A stretch of DNA of 64,000 bases from Pelodera strongyloides (GCA_036852015.1 JAANDG010000093.1:124001-188000); one strand, 5' to 3'; counted from the first letter of the stretch, positions 52,526 to 64,000 are shown. Notes: a model not told the origin generated them from the letters alone. Program-made: numbers and translations.

Positions 52526-55500
52526 ATGGTTGTGTTAAATTTCTTGCTGTTTTTCACAGTTTTTCCTCTAAATCTATCTTCTCAATATTCCGTTTTATTC
52601 TCTGGAATGCATATGTCAGACAGTCATATTGGATCTATACAACCAGCGGCAAAGAGGTTAGTTTATCTGTTTGTTTGGATGAACAGCCATGTACTTTTCC
52701 TTTCTTGAATGCATACACTATATGTGCCGTTATTTGTGGAGTAAATTTTTCATTAAATTGTCCATTGTAGGATACACGAGACTGGGTTCAACATTCATTA
52801 TTTGGAAACGCATATCAAACCGGAAAAATTCAAGTTTAGCTTTCCACTGAACCATACGTATATTCGTTTACCAGGTATGTTCCCTGCTTTTGTACCATTT
52901 CTGACCGTTATTTCACGCTTGAGGCATTTTAAGCAAAAAAAAGAGAAGATATATCATCAATCATTTATTATGTACTGCAATTGTGGCACCAATGAAGCAA
53001 ACACATTGGATAGCATGAAACACATGGAAACATAAAGTATAATAAGCGAGTGAACGGAACCGTCAAATAAGAGACAAAAACTTTGTGTTTTCCAAATCAC
53101 TGTACGATGTTTAGATGCAAAGGACTTTGACGAGATGATTTACATTGAGATGTGGACGAAAATGGTTGGAGCCGCGTTTTTCCCTTTTGTATGGATGTCA
53201 GGAGAGAATGCATTGGTTACTATTATGACACACCATCGCGATGAGGTCAGATATAGTGTTCCCTTGTGTATTTATGAATTATGTTGTTCTAGATAATACC
53301 GCGTATTTTTATTATACAATAGTATATGGTAAACAGTAATATCATTATGCGCAAAGTGTGAAGCTAATAAAACAAGTGTCTTCTAAAACCCTACAGTTAA
53401 TAGAGTACTTGTTTTCAGTTAGCGCCAGTTTTGCGGAGCAAGTATGATCTGGTCATTTGTGATGAGCTGTTCAGTTTCATCAGTTACGGATTGGCACTAA
53501 GAAAGCAACATGAAGACGGAACCCCGTTCATCGTGTACAGTACGACAGTTTCTACTGCATACTTCAGATATCATCAAGGACTAGGTGAGTCAAATAGTTA
53601 AAAGAGCCGAAAAGGTTAACATGTCGTAGGTAAAAGTGTGTAGTACGTGTTCTATATTTTAGGTGTTGATCCGTTCATAAAAACACCAATGTTTCTTCCT
53701 ACATGGAGACATCATGACGTGAACAAGTTTGAAGACCGTCTTCTGGCTGTTTGTCATGAATTTACTATGGCCATAGGTAAGATCTCACTGATAATCTCAC
53801 TTATCAAATAATAGTTGAGGTAGTAATTGAACATGATAGCCATGGATTTTTTCAGCAGTATGCTAGAGTGCAGCTTACTATTGAATAAACTAACACCCGT
53901 AAAGTGCCCTCTACACCAGATCGAATCGAAACACATTCCGGAAGCAATTACCGCACTGCGTAATATTTCAGGAGTCCATGGTGTAACTGGTTATCTACTA
54001 AGACGCGGTTTGATTCTGCTCGAATCTACTGATTTTTCCTTTCCACGACTCACCCAGCAAGCATCCGCCTTCTTTACTGATGAGCTGGATTTTTTGGTAG
54101 CACCAACGCCAAGTTAGTAGTCTTTTACAATACCTGGTTAAAAATAATCTCGGGAAGAAGATGAAAATTTAAATCATATATCTGTGTTTTCATGATTTGC
54201 TTTAGCTGCAAACAATGTCGTCAACGTTGGCCTTCACTGTGAAAAACATATGAACCAACATCCTGACCCCCGATACGCAACGCTTTTAAATGACACAACT
54301 ACAAAGGGAACAATCTATATTGCCTTCGGAACTCAAGTCCCTTGGATTTATGCCCCGAAAGAAACCACAGATGCTTATGTGGAGGCACTGAACCAATTGA
54401 CCGATTATAGGTAATGTATTTAATGTTTAGCAAGGACTAAGTTTGATGGCAAACCTTTTGTATCAACGTACTCAACCAGTGGGATACAATGATCTACAAT
54501 ATTCCAATTGGCTTCACCTATGTGAAGAACAAGATGCAAATGTGGCGAATTTCTCAATTTATTGTTATTTTAGGATCATATTTTCCTTCACTGGTGATCC
54601 GGAAAGACAGTTGCCGGGTCTCAAAAACCATGTAAAGCTTGTCAGGTTTTCCCCACAACACTATATCCTTAATCATCCGCGCACCGTTTTGTTCATTTCA
54701 CATGGAGGCTTGAAGAGGTTCTAGTTTACTATTTTTTCCCTTAAAAAAGCAATTTGACACCTCAAAACAACGCTTACGACAATGCTCAAGTAATGTTCAG
54801 TAACTAGTTAAAGTTACTTGGAGTAAGATCGAAACCATTATTGTAAAACCACGAGATTTATTGCAGTCTGAAGGAGTCAATCTGCTCTGATACACCGATC
54901 CTTGTGATGCCACTATTCGCTGAGCAGTCACACAATGCAGAATTGGCCTATCAGATGGGAATTGGTGATATCGTTGACAAAACTAACATATGCGGAGAAA
55001 ACCTCTATAGAAAAATCAAACGGATTTTAGGTTGGTGCCTGCGAACACTCTCTTTCTAACTTCACACATGTAAGAAACATGCATCCCCCATTACACAACT
55101 GTTTACAACTATTTGACGTAAATACAAATATTTGTTTCTCTTTAGATGATAACCGCTACAAGAATGGAGTACAACGTGTACATAAACTCATGCTGGATAG
55201 GTTCGGTTTTTGATACTACAGTGTAGTGTTATAGTATAGTATCTATAGCACATCGACAACGTTAAGAAATTTGCGATTGCAAGTCTCAATTACTGGTCAT
55301 TAACTAATCAACATTGAGCTAATAAGTACATTACCAACACAATCAGTTTTTGTTTGCACTTATGTAAAAGCAAAAGTTACAGGCAACTTTTATTGTATCA
55401 GTTTTGAATATGGTGTAATTAACGTGTTGTATTTCTGTACAATTACAGACCTCTCGCTGGACCAGATCTAGCTGCCCATCATGCAAGAAGAGTTGCCAAA

Positions 55501-55614
55501 GTTGGGCTGAAAATGTTGGAATATAAACAGAACTTTCCGTCCTTCATAACTTTCTGCAACCTTGATCAATTGTTCCTATTTTTAACGGCTATAGTAATTG
55601 TGACAAAGATATAG
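52526..55614 (+). CDS. UDP-glycosyltransferase (UGT)
   Basis: Transfers a sugar from a UDP-sugar to small lipophilic acceptors in the ER lumen. Eleven exons, 52526-52656, 52771-52874, 53115-53245, 53419-53584, 53663-53776, 53840-54112, 54206-54410, 54574-54717, 54867-55030, 55146-55200 and 55449-55614, give 550 residues. Visible marks: an N-terminal signal peptide (1-19); a candidate catalytic His in SDSHIGSIQPAAKR (residue 34); the donor region IYIAFGTQV, FSPQHYILNHP (400-410), ISHGGLKS and LFAEQSHNA; and a C-terminal hydrophobic anchor (LFLFLTAIVIV) ending in a short Lys tail. The donor motif is off-consensus, with F-S-P-Q in place of the usual W-x-P-Q and EQ in place of DQ. An in-frame Met upstream would add about 20 residues ahead of the signal peptide and was not used. 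Subfamily not assigned. Confidence 0.92.
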
Positions 55615-56596
55615 ATGGAATCTCTAGTTGAATAGGTATTCAATGATTTTGATTCTCAGTGATAATCAAGTACAAACGTTAGTATAGATTTTGCGCCTAC
55701 CTATGTTTTTCAATTGTTTTCGATTTTGAAATTACATTGTGCTTCCACCAAATTCACGTGTCATTTAGGAAATGAGTACCTGAGTAAATTTTAGGTATGA
55801 TACATAAATGCCGAAAGCTTTACCATTTCAGATGTTTTAGTGTTGGTTTTTTTATGTTTTGTTTATTGGTTCAAATAAAATCATTATGACCTTCCGATGT
55901 TTTGTTGTTGTAAGTTGTTAACTCGTCTCATCCACTCTTATTGAACTGCTAGTCAGAGTATTCTTCCTTTGTCATTTCCCGAAGCAAATAGTAGATCTTT
56001 GTAATTCCCACAATCAAACATATTTTTAAAACATGTTTAGCATGAACAAGCGTGCTCGTGAATTTTTTCATGGGTCTCAGTCAGCAAACATTTGTTTTGT
56101 TGCATTTACCAACACACTATCGTCAAAGATGGTGTTTTTGGCCCCTAGTTGAATTCCCGCTATTTTCTTGCCTGACTACTGTAGATAACGCACCTGCCTC
56201 GCTGGAGGACCCTTTGTTGGCCGATGCACGGCGCTTATCGTAAAGATGTTTGAGGCAAAACTTTTATCGTAAAGTAGTAGAGTTATCTTTACTAAATATT
56301 TATTCATGAGTACATAAATATTATAAAATCATTTAGGGAGTTAGTTCACAGGTTGATTAGGCTACGTTGATTAAGTGCGCCTCGTGATGATAAGTTGTGG
56401 CTTTCATCATAAATTTTACTTGATTTTTTTTTTTCGCTGATTATAATTGCCTATTCATTCGCTGCTTATAATTTCCTATTCATCAGGTGCTTCGACTCTT
56501 TTGACAGTGTTTTGTGTGTGATTTTCGTAAGTGTTTGTGCAATTTATTTAGTTTACTTGATTCGTTTACAACTGACCTTTTGTAGCTTAGGTAAAG
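55615..56596. other. UGT 3' flank and subunit g 5' flank
   Basis: About 980 bases with no gene. A TTTTGTAGCTTAG run 10-20 bases before the subunit g ATG offers a possible trans-splice acceptor. The gap is wide for a nematode operon. Confidence 0.5.
55874..55879 (+). terminator. Poly(A) signal AATAAA
   Basis: AATAAA about 260 bases after the UGT stop codon; the most likely 3' end signal for that gene. Confidence 0.5.
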
Positions 56597-58389
56597 ATGG
56601 CGACCCGTAAGATGAACATGTTCGAGAAGATGGCCAACATGTTTGGCGTCCTCTACCGTCATCAGAAGAACCAGTTCCCCCGCCGATGGGAACTCCTCAA
56701 GGTATTCTTTGTTTTTAGATATATGTATTTTTGTTGAACAGACCTGTACAAAGAGTGTCAATGATGATCCTACCGAGTTTAGTTTAATTATGTTATCTGC
56801 AAATATGTTGAGTTGTATATTGTGTCGAGATACGAAATATATTGTTGTATTACTGATATTATCATTACCAACAATTTGTCTTTATTTATTTTTCAAATCC
56901 TTTAATTAGCCAAACTTTTATTATGGTTATTGCAATTAAATGAACAGCTGGAATACGGATGCATTATTAAAAGTAACTGTTGTATGAGTACAATAAACAT
57001 ATATTTTTAATTAGTCAGGAATGAATTCCATCTTCTTTCAGGGTGTTGCCAAGCGCGAGTTGGCCCCTCCCACCTCAGCTGAGATCCCCGCTATCAAGGC
57101 AGAATGGACAAAGATTGTGCAGACAATCCAGACTGGGGGATACAAGCAACTCACCGTTAGGGTAAGCCTATTTTTATTTAGAAAGTGAGGATTTCTCAAC
57201 ACGCATTGTGTTGTACTAGCATGGGTGTGCACTACATTCCCACTATTGGTGCTCAATATTTTCGTCTCATAGAGTATTTAACTGTTGTGTCGCGGGGCCG
57301 AAACTGGGCGAATCGGGCCCGAAAATCATTCAGCGTGGCTGTCATTTTCCATACATAAGCACAACTCTCCACAAAAATAGAACAAGGACAAAATTGAATT
57401 TAGTACATATCTTTGCATGCAAGTAGCTAATACGTGCACTAATTCAAATTTATCCCTGATATTAAATTTTTGTAGCAAGTTTCTCAATGAGTTTCTATAT
57501 GGAAAGTGAACGCCGCCCTGAATGATTTTTTTGAGGTGTTTCGCGCTTCCGAAACAACAGTTAAATACTCCATCAATGGGTAGATATGTTTGCGAGCTTG
57601 CAATTTAATCATCATTTATCACGCGAACAAGAAAAAGCAAAAGAAACTATCTATCGAACACTCGTTGATGGGAACAGTTCTTGATTTCTTTGCAGGAAGG
57701 ACTTGTCTATTCGGCTGTTGCCCTGGAGGTCCTCTTCTGGTTCTTCATCGGAGAAATGGTCGGCCGTCGTTACATTTGCGGATACTTGGTAAGTGTTAAT
57801 GTTTATCTTTCCTCTGTTTCAACTTTACTTAATGTATAAGGGGTTAGCTTTTTTATACGGTTCCCTTCTTTCTTCTTAGAATAACTACGTTTGTGACCCA
57901 CATGAGACCGAGTAGTTTGTTTGCTCTTATGTTAGCTCGAGCCTATTTTGATGAAAGCCTTTTCCTAGCTAGGCTCAGAATCGCAAAAAAAAAACATATA
58001 TTTCTGTGTCTAATAACATTGTATGATCCGATATTGGTGTAAACAAATTCGCTGGGCAAGCAAGCTTACAAAAGGTTGTGCCGGTTTTCTATATTCGTTG
58101 GGAACACCGTCTACAAATATCTGAATTGGGGGCGTTTTTCATTTCCTTGTTAATCCGGCTTACAGTCGGTTGTTGTGCTCTTGATTATAATGAGAAGCTC
58201 AACAAGCATGTTTTTGAAAATATCCTCTCTTCATTAACGTGGCCGGATACTTGGAAAGCAGTCCAGCTTATTCACTTTTGTAAATATCAATATGTATATG
58301 CGTTAATTCAGGTGCCATCTGACTACGTTTCCAAAAAGACAAAAGCCATTGCCGCGGAACAGAAGCCCGAGAACCCCCACTCCTTCTAG
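56597..58389 (+). CDS. ATP5MG: Mitochondrial ATP synthase subunit g
   Basis: An accessory F0 subunit of ATP synthase in the inner mitochondrial membrane, needed for enzyme dimers and cristae shape. Four exons, 56597-56701, 57042-57161, 57696-57788 and 58312-58389, all in phase 0, give 131 residues. Features: basic N-terminus (KMNMFEKMANMFGVLYRH), central KRELAPPTSAEIPAI and KIVQTI, and one C-terminal membrane helix (ALEVLFWFFIGEMVGRRYI) carrying the GxxxG dimerisation motif (GEMVG). C. elegans counterparts are asg-1 and asg-2; I cannot choose between them. No cleavable presequence is obvious, as usual for this subunit. Confidence 0.95.
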
Positions 58390-59116
58390 ACTCGCCAATC
58401 TTAGCACAGATTATTATGAATAAATAATTTTTTTAATATTACGATCGATTAGTAAAGATTTGTCCTTGTCCTGTATGTTTTTGAAATATGCTCATGAGTT
58501 GAGATTCTCCGAATATTTATAATAAAGTGTTCATATTTTCGCTCTATTCAAATTGAGTTGCATGGGTAGTTTACGCCGTCGGTTTTTTGAGGTCCATGAT
58601 CTTTTTCGTCAGTTGTATTTAATTATGAATGCTGGGTATTATATATACGACCAAATTCTAGAGAAGGAAGGGAGAGGGTTGCGTAATAAAATAACCGAGA
58701 GAGCCTGTTTTTGAGTGGCCGCCACTGATGACTCACTGGGCGAAAAGTGAAAATATTGACCGTTAATGTATCACAGTTACTCAACATGAAGGTCCAGCAT
58801 TGCGCATACGGTCAGTATATTTTTGGTTGTCCTTTTTAATTTAAACCCGCTGATTCACTGTTGGCTCATTTATCACGTGTTTTTCCACAATGTCCAAAGC
58901 ACGTGTGTCAGATATATCTTCTGTATTTGGCACTGTTATACAACAGTATATTTCCTTTCATACTAGGAGGAACCTCAAGTTTATCACTCAAATTTTGTTT
59001 GTTAGTTTATTCACTCATTTTCTGTAGCTGGTCTTATTAGTTAGATAAGGAATCACTGAGCAAAAGTGTTAGACTTATTCGCACATTCACAAGATAAGAC
59101 ACTTTGTTGTGTTGTG
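58390..59116. other. Spacer between subunit g and ced-5
   Basis: About 730 bases with no coding signal. The poly(A) signals of subunit g lie at its left end, and the ced-5 promoter or trans-splice region at its right end. Confidence 0.5.
58419..58424 (+). terminator. Poly(A) signal AATAAA
   Basis: AATAAA 30 bases after the subunit g stop, the expected position for a nematode 3' UTR. A second AATAAA at 58521 could give a longer form. Confidence 0.7.
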
Positions 59117-62100
59117 ATGAGCTTCAACACACTAGCCTCGTTTGATTTGCCTGACGAATGGTTTAAACTAGGTATGTTATGTTTCTGTATATTTCTGTAT
59201 ATTTATCAGAATCGTCTGCTTCCATAAAATACTTTGCTTTAGCAAAATGCAACTTCACAGCATCCAGCGAACTAGTAAAAACGGCGACGGATAAACAGAT
59301 GCCATGCCCGTTTTTGAAACTTTTTATTGGAGATCGGGTCTGCATTTTGGAGGAGCGAGGACGTAAGAATTGTTTTCGTCTTGTTGGCTTCTTACGGTTG
59401 TACTGGTTCAGTGTGGTGTGCACGTTTGCATTTTATCATAGTTTTCAGTTGCAATGAGGTGATTGTTGCACATTATTTGCGACTTCCGACCATTCTTTTG
59501 TCTATATCACCAAATACCTTTATTGTTTTCTCATAAACGCGAAGTTTAATTTATTATTTGTTTGCAGAGTGGTGCTTTGGTTATATCTCCTCGTCTCCGT
59601 CGGAGTTGGGCCTCTTTCCGTCGGATTGTTTGTGTCCCGTCGATGATCAATTGCCGTCCACAAGCGGAATATCGGAAGGATCTGCCCTTGTTCACGAAAT
59701 CAACACGACGCTTTTAAAGTGGTGGACAAGAATTAAGGTATGCTGGTTCCTTATCTTGTGGCATTATATTCGTGAACGGGGTTTCAACACATTTTGACGA
59801 AACAGCCAAGAACGTTAGCGGGAGTGATATTTTCCTATTCATATTGTATGTGGTAGAAAATGTTTGTATATCCTCAATTCATGTTTAGGATCTCTATAGT
59901 CGTCATTCGGAGTTGCACTGGCAAGATGAAGTGTTGTCGTATATCGATGAACTGCTGCAAACGAGAAAGAAGATTCTTTCTGGAGGTGTTCCAGCAGAAG
60001 AACTGAATTCTATACGAGTGTCAACTGCTAATAGCATAGACCGAGGCAACTTGTGAGTTCTTCTATTATAATGCGCAAAACTTGTTAAATCTTAAGTTAA
60101 CTGAAAGTTGTTGAACCCTGAAATAACGATGGCATTCCATTTATGCCTCTGCATGCTTCAGGGGGTATCAGATCGGCCTGGCGGTTGCAAAAAGTGTTGT
60201 ATTTTTAGACTTCTCTCATTGAATGTTGTTATACGAAAGGAAAATGGTGTCGCTTTTTCACCGGACGACATTTCTATTATTCAAACATATAATGCACATC
60301 TGGACGCCCAGAAGAGAATATCACACGATCCGGTAAGGCTTACACTTATGCTTTGTTATGAGGCCAATAAACATATCAGTGATAGCAGGAAATTTGCAAT
60401 TTTAGTTTGACAATGAAAGATTGAAAATTCATGGCCGTTGGTTAGTAAATTGCTCGTGTTTTAGAAGGAAAAGGAACATGCGTATCCAACGGACCCCTGG
60501 TCTCTCTTATTCGAAGTGCAATCAACCACAGTCAAACAGAAGTACGACTGCGAATTCGTATGTTCAATCTACGATGTTGAGAATCGACAGTTCGTCAGGT
60601 CAGTTGTGTTTCCCTATTTTTATTTTATATCACACGGATGGCGCATTCTACGTTTTCCCATAGAACCTCAACGTCGTAGACTATACGAGAACGTTTAGTG
60701 AACCATTTCGATTCGTTTGGTCGGCTCAATCGCAGTCACTGTCTGGTGGAACTGTGAAGGGACTGTTTGTGGACATGAAGAGATGCATGCTGGAAAGGAA
60801 AATGGTTTTGATCAGTCGAGTAGCAAGAATCGCACCAATTGAAGCCACGTCTAGCACGCTGAAGGTACTGACTGCTGAGATATTTTTACGTTTACTATAG
60901 CATAATGTTTTTTTTTTACTGAAGGTGACCCAACATGCTCTTGGTTTACGATTCAAGAATTCTACATTTAGAAGCAAATGGACGTAGGCCCGAAGTCTCA
61001 ATTCTGCAGGCAACTATTTGCCTTCGACATTCTCGCACTCTCAACGTTTTTCTCAAGTACTTTGAGCAATTCAGAGCCGGTTACCAAGGTCATCCATTTC
61101 AACAGGTACGATTATCGATATGCTTGTTGTTAGATTCTACATCGGTTATTATGGAATCTGCTCACTCTTCCTAACGAATCAAAACTGTTCACTGCATTGT
61201 TTACGTAACGCAAATCTAAACACTCTACTTTCAGAGAAGATACCTTCGCTGAAGCATTTGGCAGACTATTAAAAGGAAGTCCGGCCTGTCCAAAACATGA
61301 CGGTTTGTAAAATAACAGCAATATGTATCAAATGTGCTCGCTTAACAACTGTTCGTCGTTTCGATAAGGAGATACTAGCTTACTCTCTCATTTCAGATGA
61401 CTGTCGAATGGTCATTTCAATGCAATTGCTGCCCGGTCCAACAGAGTCATTACGGACCTTGCATCCGCACGTTTTCGCTCGTGTTCCGCCTGCGATAATT
61501 CATCGAACCGAGCTCGTGAACTCAGCTGGTAAGCCTAATAGTTCTTTGATTTACAGTTCTTCTTTTACTCTTTAACATCTATGTGCGTGTCATTGTATCC
61601 ATTTAAAGTTCCAGATGAAGTTCACAATGAGCTTTTCGTCACCCTCATTTCTGGAGACATAACTGGCAAAAGTTCGGATAGGAACGTGGAATGCAGGATA
61701 TCAGTTCTCACGTCGTCAGGGAATCGACTGCCAGACGTCAGTTTAGATTTTTTCTGCTGGTAATGCATGCTAGCGCCCTTTTCCTTTGAGGATCTGACAT
61801 TTTGCTAATGATTAAATGAAGGCAAGACCTCTCAAGGCTGGTCAGGCCAAAGTTTAGTTTGATTGCATGAACGAAAAATTGGGGTATTGGACGAGTGGGG
61901 GTCGAACCCACGACCTCTGGATTATGCAATCAAACTAAACTTTGGCCTGACCAGCCTTGAGAGGTCTTGCCTTCATTTAATCAATTCTTTCCGGTTATGC
62001 ACACCTAGCTGGTATTGTGGTTTATAACCCCCCAGGCAGTTGTGGTGCTATGCGCCCACTGTGTGTTGCAGGCGAGCCGTATAAGTCGCTAGCAAGAACG

Positions 62101-63985
62101 AAATTTGGGTGTGGGTGGCGGTAGTGTAGTGGTTAGCATACTGGACCGGTAATCCAGAGGTCGTGGGTTCGACCCCCACTCGTCCAATACCCCAATTTTT
62201 CGTTCATGCAATCAAACTAAAATTTTGCTAATGACTACGTTTTTAGTCGTTCGAAGCTCGTGGCTCTCACAAGATGTCCACTTATCATGCATACTTGGTG
62301 ATGCATGAGGAGAAACCCAAGTGGCACGAAATATTCAAGGTAATTATAATACAATTTTATATGTAGTACATATAATGACAGTTCGTTGTTTTGTGAAATA
62401 AGCGCAATCAGTGGATAACACTTTCCTGCTGTAATCGATGCATCTCTTAGGTTCTGCTCCCGCAAGATACCGAGCAGGACATTCACCTGAGGTTTTCCTT
62501 CTACGTGAGAAGGCCGTTTGACAAGAACAAACCTGAAAAAGGACCATTTGCAATTGCCTACGCGAAAGTGATTGACAGCGCTGCGCTCATTGAAGATGGA
62601 CAACACGAACTGCTTGTTTACAAGGTACACTCGTTTGCTTTTGAGCACCATGTATGTACTCTATTATTCTGTGCTTGAACGTATGAGTATAAATTTGCAG
62701 ATGTTCTCGTTCCGTATTGAAAACATACATTGCCTGTATTAAGCATAAGACAATAAAATGAAATATAGCTTACATATTTCTTATATCCAGGTCGAATCAG
62801 CCCATGTGGATGAAACAAACACTTCTTATCTCTCCCTTCCAGAAAATAGAAAAGTGCTCAAGGAGATTGGAACTGGTGGGTTGTCATTTCACTGGATTTC
62901 ATTTCCCTTTTTTTACGCAATGATGAATGATAGGAGTCGTTAAAATTATATCATAAGGTCTGTTGACTGAAATGTATGAAGAATCTCAATATGGTTACTT
63001 GCAGGGAAACCACCTCAAACAATGCAGTTCAGTTTGTCCGAGAAGAGTGGCCTTCTCATTCAGACAAAGTCTTGTTCGAGTATTTTGACTGATAATCAGC
63101 ATCTTCTGGATATATTTCGATGGAAGTAAGTGGCGATTGATGTACTGACTAATTATTAGTAAGCCAGTTTTTGTTGTTGTTGAGAAATGACACGTTGAAC
63201 ATGTTGAACTGCCAGAATAGCCAGTATTTCCTCTAATGGAGTAACCTGGGGTATCATTTTGATATGTGATGTAACCACGCAGTTATTACAGGCAAAACAC
63301 GGCAAAACTCGGTGCTGCTCTGAATGCGATCAACCATCCGAAAGATTCAATGGGAATGGAGCCAGAATTGGTCAAGAATATAACAACATTTCTTGACACG
63401 ATATTTGAGGCAAGTTTATATAAAACGTTTGATATAGTGTCCGTTTTGTTTCGTTATTTGATGGTTATTTACCACTAACGGTATTTGCTTCAGATCTGGG
63501 ACGAACGTGAAGCCCTCGAATTGTCCCTATTTGATGCACTGGTGAAGGTTCTGAAAATGAGCGATGAACCACAACACGTACATGTTGCACCCACTCTGGC
63601 GGCGTATATTGAGCGGTTTCCGTACACGACTGCGTGCACGTAAGTCCCTATTTTATGTATTCCATTTAGTTCTTACCATTGGGACGGAGTTCTTTCTAAC
63701 GATAAGACTTGCCGCTGTAAACTCTATTCTTCCGTTTCAGGCGTCTGATCCACTGTCTGAACCACTATTTAACCAGTAGAGTGGACGACCCGAACAAAAG
63801 CGATCGACCAATAAACACAATGAAGGTTGGTGAAATTTGAAGTTCGCAATCGCAAAAGTTTCTAAGTAACTTCTTAAAGTAATAGTATCTGGCTTTATCT
63901 GCTTTATCTCTATGACCGTCTGTCAGTTTCAGGTTCTCTCAAAATTGGCCCAGCTAATTGTCAACAGTAAACAGAGTGCTGATCG
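59117..63985 (+). CDS. ced-5: CED-5/DOCK Rac activator, N-terminal part
   Basis: An unconventional guanine exchange factor for Rac, acting with ELMO/CED-12 in cell-corpse engulfment and cell migration. The window cuts the gene; 19 exons give the first 780 residues: 59117-59171, 59210-59362, 59568-59737, 59889-60052, 60209-60332, 60465-60602, 60664-60864, 60972-61105, 61235-61302, 61397-61528, 61609-61736, 62247-62339, 62451-62624, 62791-62875, 63005-63125, 63292-63409, 63494-63639, 63741-63825, 63933-63985. An N-terminal SH3 lies at about 30-95 (ALAKCNFTAS, LFIGDRVCILEE, GLFPSDCL). RKENGVAFSPDDISI, a DOCK-family segment, follows. The DHR-1 lipid-binding region is at about 405-600 (ELFVTLISGDI, WHEIFKVLLP, LRFSFYVRR). 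The catalytic DHR-2 domain lies beyond the window. Exon 6 has two possible donors (60598 or 60602); 60602 keeps frame. Intron 16 starts with GC instead of GT. Confidence 0.93.
61799..62234 (+). mobile_element. tRNA-derived retroposon with target duplications
   Basis: An insertion in ced-5 intron 11, flanked by identical 13-base repeats ATTTTGCTAATGA (61799-61811 and 62222-62234), the mark of target-site duplication. Inside, 58-base arms (61811-61868 and 61924-61981) are perfect reverse complements. They bracket the 3' half of a tRNA-like sequence in minus orientation; a full tRNA-like copy in plus orientation lies at 62115-62187. The tRNA 3' half and its flank, ending CGTTCATGCAATC, are thus present twice in opposite orientation. 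It has no coding capacity, so it depended on another element's machinery. It may be a SINE or retropseudogene rearranged into a fold-back. Confidence 0.75.
62115..62187 (+). pseudogene. tRNA-like sequence, anticodon GGT
   Basis: It has an A-box-like TAGTGTAGTGG, a D-arm, an anticodon stem CTGGA/TCCAG with loop CCGGTAA (anticodon GGT, which would read Thr codon ACC), and a perfect T arm GTGGG/TTCGACC/CCCAC with B-box GGTTCGACCCC. The acceptor stem pairs at only about 5 of 7 positions, and GGT is an unusual eukaryotic Thr anticodon. It sits inside a retroposon, so I call it a tRNA-derived pseudogene, although pol III transcription is possible. Confidence 0.6.
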
Positions 63986-64000
63986 GTAGGTTCACATATT

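Noticed and set aside
54708..54717. Apparent Arg in the UGT HGG-x-x-Ser signature
   Set aside because: The codon is split by an intron; joining AG with the next exon's T gives Ser, so the signature is intact.
56597..59171. Operon of subunit g and ced-5
   Set aside because: The gap of about 730 bases is larger than the usual 100-400 in nematode operons, and I see no clear SL2-type arrangement.
60925..60983. Alternative ced-5 exon starting after an AAG acceptor
   Set aside because: It would leave a 26-base intron before the next exon, too short to splice. The acceptor at 60971 instead restores a DOCK-like frame (CRQLFAFDI).

Overview
The window is animal nuclear DNA, almost certainly from a nematode. 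Genes are cut into many small exons by GT-AG introns with short TTTCAG-type acceptors. The best-recognised proteins match ptrn-1 (patronin), ets-4 and ced-5. A likely trans-splice acceptor sits 6 bases before one start codon. AT-rich introns, long spacers, GA and TA microsatellites and tRNA-derived repeats would fit a clade V parasite such as a strongylid; that placement is inference. All gene models below were spliced by hand. Seven of the eight recognised genes are complete and keep an unbroken frame whose exon total is a multiple of three; the eighth runs off the end.

Layout: 1-6962 no gene recognised. 6963-9956 (minus) a DEG/ENaC sodium channel subunit of 468 residues. 9957-13863 spacer with tRNA-like repeats and a possible LINE scrap. 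13864-20086 (plus) a secreted 1079-residue protein with a Thr-rich stalk and eight alternating Lustrin-type and Kunitz-type modules. 21544-31029 (minus) patronin/CAMSAP, 30 exons, 1124 residues. 34012-35772 (minus) a TP53I11-like membrane protein of 200 residues. 35773-44000 gene-poor, with one possible orphan exon. 44001-48374 (minus) an ets-4/SPDEF-type factor with Pointed and ETS domains, 568 residues. 52526-55614 (plus) a UDP-glycosyltransferase of 550 residues. 56597-58389 (plus) mitochondrial ATP synthase subunit g, 131 residues. 59117 to the window end (plus) the first 780 residues of CED-5/DOCK, with a tRNA-derived retroposon in intron 11.

The neighbours do not form one pathway: they are a channel, a cuticle or matrix-type inhibitor, a microtubule minus-end protein, a transcription factor, a detoxification enzyme, an ATP synthase subunit and a Rac activator. 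No operon is evident. The UGT, subunit g and ced-5 genes lie head-to-tail on the plus strand, about 980 and 730 bases apart, which is wide for a nematode operon. The most unusual items are the 8+8 module protein, in which seven Kunitz units lack the Cys2-Cys4 pair, and the fold-back tRNA retroposon with 13-base target duplications beside a ced-5 splice acceptor.
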